From an uncultured Prevotellaceae bacterium (lineage in GTDB: Bacteria; Bacteroidota; Bacteroidia; Bacteroidales; Bacteroidaceae): 42,467 nucleotides of DNA. The position numbers were made by a program, and so were the translations under genes. This document shows, piece after piece, positions 7,318-15,804 of this stretch (positions are counted from its first letter, which is position 1; each line of letters starts with the position of its first letter). Where the stretch lies: the NCBI GenBank assembly GCA_902789415.1, contig CADAOD010000031.1, positions 1 through 42,467 on the forward strand. Direction: 5' to 3'. The notes under the pieces were generated by a model. The model made no database searches, had not been told where the DNA came from, and was given only the letters and a program-made list of their open reading frames with translations.

Positions 7318-9003
7318 ATGAATAAGCTATTAACTACTGTATTTAGTATGCTCTTGTTGACAAGTGTTCAGGCAGGAGCACAAGATTTTGAGACCGCCAC
7401 CGATGCCGTTAAGAATATGGGATTAGGCTGGAACCTTGGTAACACGCTTGAGGCAAACAGCCAGACCGTAACCGATGTAACAAACGCGAGCTATTGGGGA
7501 CAGCAGGGATTGGAGTCGGAAACCTGTTGGGGACAGTATGAAACAAAAGCCGAGCTCCTGAAGATGATGAAGGATGCAGGCTTTGGTGCCATCCGTGTGC
7601 CTGTTACCTGGTATAACCACATGGATAAGGATGGTAACGTAAATGCCGAGTGGATGGCACGTGTAAAAGAGGTGGTAGATTACGTTATCAATCAGGGTAT
7701 GTACTGTATTCTGAATGTGCATCACGACACAGGTGCCGATGGTGATGGTTTTAAGTCGTGGATAAAAGCCGATGCCACAAACTACACAACGAATAAGGCT
7801 CGCTACGAGAAACTTTGGACACAGATTGCCGAGGCTTTTAAATCGTATGACCAGAAACTGTTGTTCGAGGGTTATAACGAGATGTTGGATGCTAATAGCC
7901 AATGGAATTTTGCTAAGACATCTACGGCTTACGATGCCATCAATAATTATGCCAATAGCTTTGTATCTGCTGTAAGAGCTACCGGTGGCAACAATGCTCA
8001 GCGTAATCTGATTGTCACTACATACTGTGCTGCTAACGGTTATGGTACATGGAGCACGCAACTGAAAGATCCATTGACAAAGTTGAACAACCCAGAGAGC
8101 ACAAGCAACCATATCGCTTTTGAGGTTCATGCCTATCCAAACATCCAGGATACTATCGAAACCGTAAAGGCTGATGTTGATGGCATGATTGCCCTTTTGA
8201 AAGAACAATTAGTGTCAAAGGGTGGTCCTGTGATTATTGGTGAGTGGGGAACCTCGAATGTTGATAAGACCGGCGCTACCGATTATGATTTGCGTAGAGA
8301 TAAACTGTTTGAGTTTGCTACCTATTTTGTACAGAAGTGTAAGGAGAATGATATCGCTACATTCTATTGGATGGGAATCACCGATGGCTTGTCGCGTTTC
8401 TTCCCTGCTTTTAGTCAGGCTGATTTGGCTAAGACAATACTGCAGGCGTATCATGGAAGTGATTATAATCCTACTCTCCCAGAGCGTAGCGATTATGGCA
8501 GCATCTCGTGTACAGCCAATTTCAACCAGCAGTATTCCGAATTATATTTGTTTAAGGGCAGCATTACATCCAGCGACTATATCCGATTGAACTTGGAATT
8601 AGAAGAGGCACCAGCCTCTGGCACCTTTCAGTTAAAGGCCTATTATGGTAATAACCAAACAGCTGTAAAGTCGATATCATCGGCCTCATCATTCTATTCG
8701 ATAACTGCAGATTTGGGTACAGTAACTGGTATTACCTTACAATGTTTGAAGTCGACAGGTACTGCAAAAATCAAAAGCATCATGCTGAAGAAAAAGAGTG
8801 GTAGTACCGATCCGAGTGACCCAAGTGTTTTCTGGGGCTGCACAGTCAGTGATATAAAATTAGCTTCTACTTCTGGAATTTCAAGCACCGTCATGGATGA
8901 GAAGCAGAACAACGGTTTGATATTCGACTTGAACGGTCGACAGCTCTCTGTTCCGAACAAAGGCGTTTATATCCGTAACGGTAAGAAATATTTGAATAAA
9001 TAA
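7318..9003 (+). CDS. Glycoside hydrolase family 5 endo-beta-glucanase with C-terminal beta-sandwich
   Basis: The 561-residue secreted enzyme has a signal peptide (about residues 1-21, ending Q-A-G-A-Q) and a GH5 barrel to about residue 375. Signature motifs are G-L-G-W-N-L-G-N-T-L-E-A, I-R-V-P-V-T-W and N-V-H-H-D. The acid/base Glu is in G-Y-N-E-M (about 188), the substrate-contact motif is H-A-Y-P, and the nucleophile Glu is in I-G-E-W-G (about 309). The pattern resembles subfamily GH5_4 (endoglucanases and xyloglucanases), but the subfamily is inferred. A beta-rich domain of about 120 residues follows and may bind carbohydrate. The protein ends with a short tail (F-D-L-N-G-R-Q-L ... G-V-Y-I-R-N-G-K-K) resembling Prevotella type IX-like sorting tails. 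It has its own promoter and converges on the GH26 gene. Confidence 0.92.
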   Translation: MNKLLTTVFSMLLLTSVQAGAQDFETATDAVKNMGLGWNLGNTLEANSQTVTDVTNASYWGQQGLESETCWGQYETKAELLKMMKDAGFGAIRVPVTWYNHMDKDGNVNAEWMARVKEVVDYVINQGMYCILNVHHDTGADGDGFKSWIKADATNYTTNKARYEKLWTQIAEAFKSYDQKLLFEGYNEMLDANSQWNFAKTSTAYDAINNYANSFVSAVRATGGNNAQRNLIVTTYCAANGYGTWSTQLKDPLTKLNNPESTSNHIAFEVHAYPNIQDTIETVKADVDGMIALLKEQLVSKGGPVIIGEWGTSNVDKTGATDYDLRRDKLFEFATYFVQKCKENDIATFYWMGITDGLSRFFPAFSQADLAKTILQAYHGSDYNPTLPERSDYGSISCTANFNQQYSELYLFKGSITSSDYIRLNLELEEAPASGTFQLKAYYGNNQTAVKSISSASSFYSITADLGTVTGITLQCLKSTGTAKIKSIMLKKKSGSTDPSDPSVFWGCTVSDIKLASTSGISSTVMDEKQNNGLIFDLNGRQLSVPNKGVYIRNGKKYLNK

Positions 9004-9007
9004 AAAA

Positions 9008-9040
9008 TACCTCCTCAAATCAATGAGGAGGTAATTTTTT
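9008..9040. terminator. Bidirectional terminator between GH5 and GH26
   Basis: A perfect 10-bp stem (TACCTCCTCA at 9008-9017, TGAGGAGGTA at 9024-9033) with a 6-nt loop has T residues after it and A residues before it. It can therefore stop both the GH5 transcript and the convergent susC-GH26 transcript, whose last stop codon is at 9039. Confidence 0.9.
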
Positions 9041-10316
9041 AGTATTTAACCTGGTTGCGGGTAATAACGATTTCGGCATTGGCTTTCTTCATAGCCGACT
9101 TCCACCAGTCGTCGCTTACCATGGTGCCTGATGTGTTTCCGGCAGAGCCATCGTACCACACCATAAAGTGGCCCCACTTGGCGCCGGCATTCCAACACTC
9201 TACGATATCGCCCTGAGGTTTGCCAGTCTTGTTGCTGCTATCCCAACCACACTCGCCTAATACTACCATCTTATTAGGATAGGTGGCTTGGATTTCGGTA
9301 AACTCCTGCGCATTCTGGGCTGCGGTATAGCCATACAGGTCGCGTGCCACCATATCACAATAGGCATCGCCGGGATACCAGTCTGTATCCTGGTTATAAC
9401 TACTGCTGTTACCATTATAGTTCTGGGTGGTCCAAACCCATATCAGGTTGTTCACGCCCTTCTGCTTAAAGTAGTCGAACATGGCAACCCAGAGTTTCTT
9501 GTATGTGTCGGCACCTTCTGCTCCCCACCAGAACCATGCCTTAGTCCAGTCGGCTTGATTCTTGGCTGTAGAGTTACCAGCTGCCTCGTGGAAGGGGCGC
9601 CAGGTGGCAGCAATGCCAGCCTCCTGCAGTTTCAGCATCACGGCTATCACACGGTCCATCTGTGCGTAGAAATACTTGTTCTCCCAGGTACCTTCTTTTA
9701 AGGCATTTGCGGCGCTGAAGGTGGTCGCGCTTGGCGTGCAAGTTACACCGCTGCCATTTGTACCCACAGTGGTTTCCTCGTTGATGGGCACATTAAAGTG
9801 CCACATCAGTTGTACAATGCCGCCTGCATTCACCCATTCGGTAACAGGGGTGATGTTGCTATAGTCAATCCAGCCGTTACCATCGGGCACCTGTATGTGG
9901 ATAAAGTCGTAGCAGTTCATGGCAGGCCACTTACCGGTAAGATTCTTCTTGATGTTATCAGCGATGGTGTGGTTCCATGCTACATCGGCCATCACGCTCG
10001 AGATGATTGTCTTGCCGTAGTTGTTACGGAAGTAGCGATACAGGCGCTTGACGGCATCGGTAGTGCCAGCCACAGGACTAAGGGCGATGTTGTCGTTCTC
10101 CTCGTCCACAGCAATGTCGCTCGCCTTATATGCCTGACCAGCGATGGTAAGTGTGCCATCGGTCTGTGAGTAGGTCATTGTGCCGGCTTCTGAGGCCTTG
10201 ATTTGCTTGCTTGAGCCATTGGCATCAGTTACAGTAATGGCTTGAGCAGTTATATATAGTGTAAAGTGCATCGAAAGAAGCACTAATATCAGTTTCTGAA
10301 GGGATGTTTTTATCAT
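9039..10316 (-). CDS. Glycoside hydrolase family 26 endo-beta-mannanase
   Basis: The 425-residue secreted enzyme has a signal peptide ending near residue 25 (Y-I-T-A-Q-A). A short beta domain at about 26-75 is followed by the GH26 barrel. The acid/base Glu is in W-R-P-F-H-E-A-A-G (about 244) and the nucleophile Glu in V-L-G-E-C-G-W (about 355). The W-F-W-W-G and L-I-W-V-W-T motifs also fit GH26. It would cut internal beta-1,4-mannosidic bonds in mannan or glucomannan; some GH26 enzymes act on other beta-glucans, so the substrate is inferred. The start codon overlaps the stop of the small upstream gene by 4 nt (ATGA), implying translational coupling. It is the last gene of the susC-susD operon. 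Confidence 0.93.
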   Translation of the reverse strand: MIKTSLQKLILVLLSMHFTLYITAQAITVTDANGSSKQIKASEAGTMTYSQTDGTLTIAGQAYKASDIAVDEENDNIALSPVAGTTDAVKRLYRYFRNNYGKTIISSVMADVAWNHTIADNIKKNLTGKWPAMNCYDFIHIQVPDGNGWIDYSNITPVTEWVNAGGIVQLMWHFNVPINEETTVGTNGSGVTCTPSATTFSAANALKEGTWENKYFYAQMDRVIAVMLKLQEAGIAATWRPFHEAAGNSTAKNQADWTKAWFWWGAEGADTYKKLWVAMFDYFKQKGVNNLIWVWTTQNYNGNSSSYNQDTDWYPGDAYCDMVARDLYGYTAAQNAQEFTEIQATYPNKMVVLGECGWDSSNKTGKPQGDIVECWNAGAKWGHFMVWYDGSAGNTSGTMVSDDWWKSAMKKANAEIVITRNQVKY

Positions 10317-10708
10317 TTCACTAGAACTTTTTGTTTTTCGTTTCCTTTTTTGAAGATATAGATTCCTTTGGCAAGCGCTGCGTTTGTTGGCAACTGCTGT
10401 CCTTGTAGGTTATATATCATATCTACGTTGCTTGTCTCTTTCTCAGAGATTGTCTCACGGATACCTGTGGTCTCATCGGAATTAGAGAAGTTCATCGATG
10501 CGAGATTGGTCAGTTCTACTGTTGCCGTCTCGTCGGTATAGGCATTCTTTGCCGTTAGCTGGGTATCAGAAAAACTGATGGATAGTCCGACGGCTGTTAT
10601 TGAGGTCTTAGTGCCATCAATGCCAACAATCGTCAGATACTTGTAATCCTCAGCCTGCACCGAAGTTATACCCAGTAGGGCGATGAATAGTAGTAGTGTT
10701 TTCTTCAT
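10313..10708 (-). CDS. Small secreted protein with C-terminal sorting-like tail
   Basis: This 131-residue protein has a signal peptide ending in S-V-Q-A-E-D near residue 20. A single small beta domain follows (L-T-I-V-G-I-D-G-T-K-T-S through A-S-M-N-F-S), then a tail (I-Y-N-L-Q-G-Q-Q-L ... G-I-Y-I-F-K-K-G) similar to that of the GH5 protein. The beta domain resembles residues 26-75 of the GH26 enzyme encoded directly downstream. No catalytic motif is visible and the function is unknown. It sits between the second TIG lipoprotein and GH26, and its stop overlaps the GH26 start. It could be a scaffold, a chaperone-like partner of the mannanase, or a remnant of a larger enzyme. The reading frame is intact. 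Confidence 0.8.
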   Translation of the reverse strand: MKKTLLLFIALLGITSVQAEDYKYLTIVGIDGTKTSITAVGLSISFSDTQLTAKNAYTDETATVELTNLASMNFSNSDETTGIRETISEKETSNVDMIYNLQGQQLPTNAALAKGIYIFKKGNEKQKVLVK

Positions 10709-10741
10709 AATCGTTGAAATTAATCTGTGATTATAGTGGAA

Positions 10742-10772
10742 AAGGGGCGCAGGTAGGAACCCTGCGCCCCTT
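10742..10772 (-). promoter_or_regulatory. Strong intercistronic hairpin in the PUL operon
   Basis: A perfect 12-bp, GC-rich stem (AAGGGGCGCAGG at 10742-10753, CCTGCGCCCCTT at 10761-10772) has a 7-nt loop. No long T tract follows on the minus strand. It lies between the TIG lipoprotein gene and the small-protein/GH26 pair. It may be a partial terminator or an RNA-processing/stability element that sets a lower level for the enzyme genes than for susC-susD. Confidence 0.7.
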
Positions 10773-10793
10773 GCTATAGAGGATTAGCTGATT

Positions 10794-12626
10794 TTACAAT
10801 ACATACAACTTTGTGATAGTCAAACCACCATTTCCTACAAAGAGGATAGCACCTTGCTGCAGCAGAATATCAACATCTGCCTGTTGGAGTGTCCACTCGA
10901 ACTTAGTAGTGTCAGCAGAGAAGTCCATAATGGCACGTCCCTCACTATTTGTACCATAGACGAGTTTTGGACCTTCAAGACCAGTCCACCATGCACCACA
11001 AATCTCTACCTGACCGCCACCTGCGTCGCACTTGAACTCAATACCCATCTTACGACCAGCCTTTAGTTCGGCTTTCATCTCGTCGGTTAGAGATATCATC
11101 TTATCGCCACTCCAGTTGGTTGGTCCGCACTCACCTTTCCAAAGAACGGTCTCTGCTGATGGAATAGTAATCTTCTTCAGGTAGAAGTTATCACCAGTGA
11201 TTACCAGACCGCCATTGGCAACGAGGTCGTCGATGACACCCTGTGTCAGGGTAACTGTTAATACACCTTCGTCGTCGCTAAGGTCGTACTGTCCAGGAAT
11301 AGGATCGGGTAGTGCACCCCAACCGTTTCCGTGACGCAGACTGATGCAGCCCCATGAACCGGCATTTACCTTATTATAGTAGAACTTCAGCTGTGTGCCA
11401 GCCTGAACGGTACTCCAATCGTAGCCGCCCCAAGCCAGATCCTGGTTGCCAGACCAGCCTGTACATTCGAAGCCATTTGACCAGATAGTGGTCTCAGGAG
11501 CATCGCTGTACATCATTACACCCTGTTCGATGGTGATGAAGCTGTTCTGTACAATCACAATCTTACCGTCGGTCATGCCATCAGGTACGGTGAAGGTAAT
11601 CTTGGTTTTGGTGAGTGTGTACTCGTCGTCGCCCAGGATACCATAACCAGGCAGTGTGATGCTCTCGATGCGATCAAAGTTGGTACCAGTGATGGTAATC
11701 TTGTCGCCCACCTTGATATCCTTGGTCTTCGAGAAGGCAGTAACTGTTACTGTAGGCAGCGTCAGCTCGTCGGTAGTAAGCGATGCACCCGAGTAGAGCA
11801 CCAGTGTAGCGGCACCCGACTTGGTGGCTGCAGGAACATTAGTGGTGATGGTGTTATGATCATCAGATACCGTAAACTCGCTGGTTACACCGCCTGGGAA
11901 CATGATGCTCTCAACGGTGTGCAGGTTGGTACCTGTAATCTTGATTTCCTGTCCGAAGTCAGGAGTCTTGGTGCTTATACCTGTATAGGTGGCAGGAAGA
12001 ATCTCCAATGCTGTGGGATACTCATATTCCCAATCGGCACCATCGTTAAAGGTGATAACACCGCTCTCGGCTGCCAGAGGCACCTGGAAACGAACCTCAC
12101 GGCGAGAAACATAGGTAAAGTTCTCGGCCTCGACAGGCGCGCCAGTTACACCATTGGTGAAGATTGCCTGATAGATGTTGTAAACATAATCACCCTTTAC
12201 GGTTACCTCGTCGCCAGCGCTCAGACCGGTGGTAGGAGATACTGATGTAATCTCGATAGGCTCCTCGAAGGTGATAGGTGTGATTGAGGTGGCAACGGTA
12301 TCGTTACCAACCAACAAACGAATCTTACCAGGAACCGACTCATCAGGTACGTTCAGGTAGATATCCTTATTATCACCACTGTTAAAGTTGGCCTTCGCAA
12401 CAACGGCACCTTCGCCAGGGAATACCACGCTGGTTACATTATTCAGGTTGGTACCTGTGATGCGAATCTCATGGGTACGGAGGATGGGCGACGGACCAAA
12501 GGCCACGAGGTTAACACCCGATTTGTTATATGGATTGGTATCCAGATTATCCTCAGAGCACCCTGTCAGTGATAGCCCGAGCAGGGCTACCATCGACAAT
12601 GTGAAATATCTATATATCTTATTCAT
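10794..12626 (-). CDS. IPT/TIG-repeat surface glycan-binding lipoprotein
   Basis: The 610-residue protein has a lipoprotein signal (L-S-L-T-G-C, Cys at about 23). About four IPT/TIG-like immunoglobulin modules fill residues 38-375, each carrying a phrase such as I-T-G-T-N-L or V-K-G-D-Y. The C-terminal third (about 380-610) is beta-rich with several Trp residues and probably forms the glycan-binding part. This architecture and the position after susC and susD fit a surface glycan-binding protein (SGBP) that reaches out from the outer membrane to capture polysaccharide. It is separated from the other TIG protein by only 13 nt. No enzymatic motif is seen, and the substrate cannot be read directly. 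Confidence 0.85.
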   Translation of the reverse strand: MNKIYRYFTLSMVALLGLSLTGCSEDNLDTNPYNKSGVNLVAFGPSPILRTHEIRITGTNLNNVTSVVFPGEGAVVAKANFNSGDNKDIYLNVPDESVPGKIRLLVGNDTVATSITPITFEEPIEITSVSPTTGLSAGDEVTVKGDYVYNIYQAIFTNGVTGAPVEAENFTYVSRREVRFQVPLAAESGVITFNDGADWEYEYPTALEILPATYTGISTKTPDFGQEIKITGTNLHTVESIMFPGGVTSEFTVSDDHNTITTNVPAATKSGAATLVLYSGASLTTDELTLPTVTVTAFSKTKDIKVGDKITITGTNFDRIESITLPGYGILGDDEYTLTKTKITFTVPDGMTDGKIVIVQNSFITIEQGVMMYSDAPETTIWSNGFECTGWSGNQDLAWGGYDWSTVQAGTQLKFYYNKVNAGSWGCISLRHGNGWGALPDPIPGQYDLSDDEGVLTVTLTQGVIDDLVANGGLVITGDNFYLKKITIPSAETVLWKGECGPTNWSGDKMISLTDEMKAELKAGRKMGIEFKCDAGGGQVEICGAWWTGLEGPKLVYGTNSEGRAIMDFSADTTKFEWTLQQADVDILLQQGAILFVGNGGLTITKLYVL

Positions 12627-12639
12627 AATACTCTACTAT

Positions 12640-14007
12640 TTATTTGTTAGGAACTACGCGGATGTTATCAATCTTGATAAGTGGGTTACAAGCCACACCA
12701 GTAGGCAGCACGCTCTTATCGTTATAGCCACCCTTTACAACAAAGATGTTGAAGTTGGCAAAGTCGGCCTCGCTCAGGTAAGTGCTGGTAATCTTGTTGC
12801 CGTCCCAATCATAGATAAAGTCAGAGATGGGGATAGTAACTGTAATCCACTTGCCACCTGTGTGGAAGAGCAGGTTGTCGTTATCCTTCCAAGGCATATA
12901 CAGTGCACGACTCAGCTTGCCCTGCTCGTGGAAGAAGGTGTTGTTGGCACCTGCACAAGTGTGACCGTAGATATCAGGACCTGCTGACAGAGATACCTGC
13001 TCAACCGAACCGAAGTAGATCTGCATAGGAGCAGCCGACCATGCATTGCTCTCAGGGATGTTCAGCTCGAACTTCAAACTCTTGTTGGCAAAGTCGGTAA
13101 AGTCGGCAACGTCGAAGATACGTGGATGCTGTGAGTAAGCCTGTGGCTCTTCCCAGTCACCGCACCAATACTCGAACGAGAAGTTACCATCGTTCCAACC
13201 ACCATCATCGCCCATGGCAGCACCACCCAACAAGAGGTAGTTGCCCTTCAGCGAGGTGTCGTCGCTCAGGATGTCGCGGTTGTGCCATCCGTTGTTGCCC
13301 AATACTGTACCAGTGCTGCATGGTGTGTCGAAGTCGAACAGCATACCACGGGTATCCTTATACTTGAATCCACCGGCAGTAGTACCATAGATAGAGGTTA
13401 CGCTGATTTTCTCCTCTGGCGCATCGGCTGGCATGGTGAACACAATCTTTGTTTTGCTAATGCTTGAGATAGCAGAACGTGGCAATGTGTAGTTGTCGCC
13501 GAAGTTCACGGTTACGGGGAAGTCGGCATAGTCCAGGAAGTAGTCACCTATGATGGTTACCTCTTCGCCAGCTTCGGCCCACTCGTTTGACATCGAAGAT
13601 ACTACAGGCGCAGGGATAATCACGTGGAAGTTGTAGGTCACGGTATCCTTATCTCTGGTAGCGAAGTAGATCTTGTCTGTTACCGTATTAGGAATCTCGT
13701 TAGGCACTGTTACAATCAGGGTGTTATCTGTCATATAACTGGTGTTCAGCACAGCCTCCTGGTCGTTGAACAGCAAGCCGGTAACACTGCGCAGGTTCTC
13801 ACCTACGATGCAGATGGTTGACTGCATTGAAGCAGCGCTGATGATAGAGTCCTTGGCGCTGGCGCTAACGGGACGGATGAAGCTGATAGTAGGCTTGCCA
13901 CCCTGAATCTTGTAGGCATCTGGCTCGTCCTTGCACGAGGTGGTGGCCATTGCTGCAAAGGCTACCAAAGCAAGACTCAGACCTTTGAATATATTCTTTG
14001 TTTTCAT
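12640..14007 (-). CDS. IPT/TIG-domain surface glycan-binding lipoprotein
   Basis: The protein has about 455 residues with a lipoprotein signal (A-M-A-T-T-S-C, Cys at about 25). Two TIG-like modules cover roughly residues 38-215, with I-C-I-V-G-E-N-L and V-T-I-I-G-D-Y phrases. A C-terminal jelly-roll-like region (about 220-455) contains F-D-F-D-T-P and many aromatic residues. This fits a SusE-position glycan-binding lipoprotein. The ATG at 14007 is chosen because it gives a compact signal (M-K-T-K-N-I-F-K-G); an in-frame ATG at 14019 adds only M-R-L-T. It follows susD closely and is in the same operon. It is shorter than its downstream partner by two modules, so the pair probably arose by module gain rather than simple duplication. 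Confidence 0.85.
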   Translation of the reverse strand: MKTKNIFKGLSLALVAFAAMATTSCKDEPDAYKIQGGKPTISFIRPVSASAKDSIISAASMQSTICIVGENLRSVTGLLFNDQEAVLNTSYMTDNTLIVTVPNEIPNTVTDKIYFATRDKDTVTYNFHVIIPAPVVSSMSNEWAEAGEEVTIIGDYFLDYADFPVTVNFGDNYTLPRSAISSISKTKIVFTMPADAPEEKISVTSIYGTTAGGFKYKDTRGMLFDFDTPCSTGTVLGNNGWHNRDILSDDTSLKGNYLLLGGAAMGDDGGWNDGNFSFEYWCGDWEEPQAYSQHPRIFDVADFTDFANKSLKFELNIPESNAWSAAPMQIYFGSVEQVSLSAGPDIYGHTCAGANNTFFHEQGKLSRALYMPWKDNDNLLFHTGGKWITVTIPISDFIYDWDGNKITSTYLSEADFANFNIFVVKGGYNDKSVLPTGVACNPLIKIDNIRVVPNK

Positions 14008-14026
14008 TGTTAGTCTCATTTAAAGA

Positions 14027-15766
14027 TTAATATGCATATTCTGTTCTCACATCTACGTGGATAGCCTCAGCATTGCTGCCCAGGTTGGGGTTCAGGGCTA
14101 CGTCCTCAGTAGGATAAGGAAGATTGAAACTGTTGGCAGTTACATTGGGGATAGGTGTCGACTCATCATACTGGATGTTTGTTGCATCCCATGTGGCACC
14201 ATTACTCTCAAAGTATGTCTTATACACCTCACTGCAGTTCCAGATAGCATTACGACGCTGACTGGTGAGCTCGGCGATACAAGCATTCACATCGTAGTAT
14301 GAACGACGTACGAAGTCGTACCAACGGTCGCCCTCGCCTGCAAGCTCCAAGCGGCGCTCCTTCCATACATCATCAAAGCTGAGCTGTGTCTTATCAACAG
14401 CTGATGGTACAGAGCGGCTACGAACGGCATTGAAGGCAGCCAGAGCAGTAGCGCTGGTGGTCTTGCCCTGCAGAACCTCGGCCTCGGCATGTACCAGATA
14501 TACATCAGCCAGACGAAGAATATGAGTGGCTACTGCATACGACATACGGGCAGCTGACATACCACACTCTGCTTCGTGGTCGGCATTGTCGCCATAAGCA
14601 TGCTTAACATTCTGAACACCGCATGGGCCCTGGAATGTGTTGGTGGCAGCAGAATTGTAATCCTTATCGAAGTAGAACTTCAGGATATCAAAGCCCTTCT
14701 TACCGTTACCCAGGTCCTTGTCGCGCCAGAAGTAGTCGTAAACATCGCCAGGTCCCATCATGGTTGCCTTACGACGAGCATCTACATCCAAACGGTTCTT
14801 TGGGTTCTCGGTTACATCATAGCCGAAAGCGTCCTGCAGGTCGGCAGATGGGCCGCCCCAGCCACCCCAACAGTCACCAAACTCATCAAAGCCCTCGGGC
14901 ATCAGGTCGCTCTGCAGGGTATTCTGACAGGTCCAGTGTGAACCTACGGTCCAGCGCCATGCAAAGAGGCTCTCGTCGCTTACGTTGTTTGAACCGCGGA
15001 AGATGTCAGCATAGTTAGCCATCAGCTTACGACCTGAGTTGTTGATGACATCAAGCGAAGCTGTAGAAGCCTTCTGCAACAGACTGTTGTCGAGCTGGCC
15101 CGAAACACCTGCTGCTGTCAGGGCTACCTTGGCATACAAGCCCTCGGCACAGTAGTAGTCGATACGACCAGTTGTGCTCTTGGTCTTAGGCAGCAGTTCC
15201 ATGGCCTTCTCAAGGGTCATCATAATATACTCGTAAACATCGGCTTTCTGTACCTTATGCAAGTCGTTATAGTCGCCGGCTGCCAGGTTTACCGAGTTAT
15301 CGTGTACGATGGGCACATCGCCAAACGAACGTACCAGGAAGAAGTAGGCCATAGCCTTCCATGCCAGGCACTCGCCCATGCACTGGTTCTTAACACTCTC
15401 AGAGGCCGAAGAACCCTTGATAGAATTATATACAGTATTGGCATGTCCAATCTCTGCCCAGAGAGAGTACGACATGTTTACCAGGTCCTGATCGGTACCA
15501 TTAACCGAGAAGTTCATATAAGGAGAGCTACCCCAGTACATGTTACCCGACATTACCTCACCAATCTTGATGAAACCACGCTGGAAGTCGTACCATGGAG
15601 AGTTGTACAGATAGTTTACACCCGCAATACACGAGTTGTCGTCGGTGTAGTAGTTCTCTGTGTTGTAGTTGTCTTCCACGGGTTTGTCCAGGAATTCGTC
15701 ACACGAGGTCATGCTTACTCCCAAAAGCATGGCTGCTGCTACATATTTTAAATTCTTGATATTCAT
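14027..15766 (-). CDS. susD: SusD/RagB-family outer-membrane lipoprotein
   Basis: The 579-residue lipoprotein has its lipobox at S-M-T-S-C-D (Cys at about 23), followed by the usual E-F-L-D-K-P and N-Y-Y-T-D-D motifs. The TPR-like helical fold is suggested by W-K-A-M-A-Y-F-F-L-V-R-S-F-G-D-V-P and by the later W-K-E-R-R-L-E-L-A-G-E-G-D-R-W-Y-D-F, both classic for SusD. It sits on the cell surface and acts as the lid of the SusC transporter, binding oligosaccharides for import. It lies 38 nt after susC in the same transcript. The length is normal and nothing is missing. The glycan is inferred only from the neighbouring enzymes. Confidence 0.95.
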   Translation of the reverse strand: MNIKNLKYVAAAMLLGVSMTSCDEFLDKPVEDNYNTENYYTDDNSCIAGVNYLYNSPWYDFQRGFIKIGEVMSGNMYWGSSPYMNFSVNGTDQDLVNMSYSLWAEIGHANTVYNSIKGSSASESVKNQCMGECLAWKAMAYFFLVRSFGDVPIVHDNSVNLAAGDYNDLHKVQKADVYEYIMMTLEKAMELLPKTKSTTGRIDYYCAEGLYAKVALTAAGVSGQLDNSLLQKASTASLDVINNSGRKLMANYADIFRGSNNVSDESLFAWRWTVGSHWTCQNTLQSDLMPEGFDEFGDCWGGWGGPSADLQDAFGYDVTENPKNRLDVDARRKATMMGPGDVYDYFWRDKDLGNGKKGFDILKFYFDKDYNSAATNTFQGPCGVQNVKHAYGDNADHEAECGMSAARMSYAVATHILRLADVYLVHAEAEVLQGKTTSATALAAFNAVRSRSVPSAVDKTQLSFDDVWKERRLELAGEGDRWYDFVRRSYYDVNACIAELTSQRRNAIWNCSEVYKTYFESNGATWDATNIQYDESTPIPNVTANSFNLPYPTEDVALNPNLGSNAEAIHVDVRTEYAY

Positions 15767-15804
15767 AATCCTTTGTTTTTAATACAGTTTTACCTAATAC
15801 CCTT

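Noticed and set aside
14008-14019. Upstream ATG of the first TIG lipoprotein
   Set aside because: It adds only M-R-L-T before a normal lipoprotein signal; the ATG at 14007 gives the standard form. Either is possible and the mature protein is the same.
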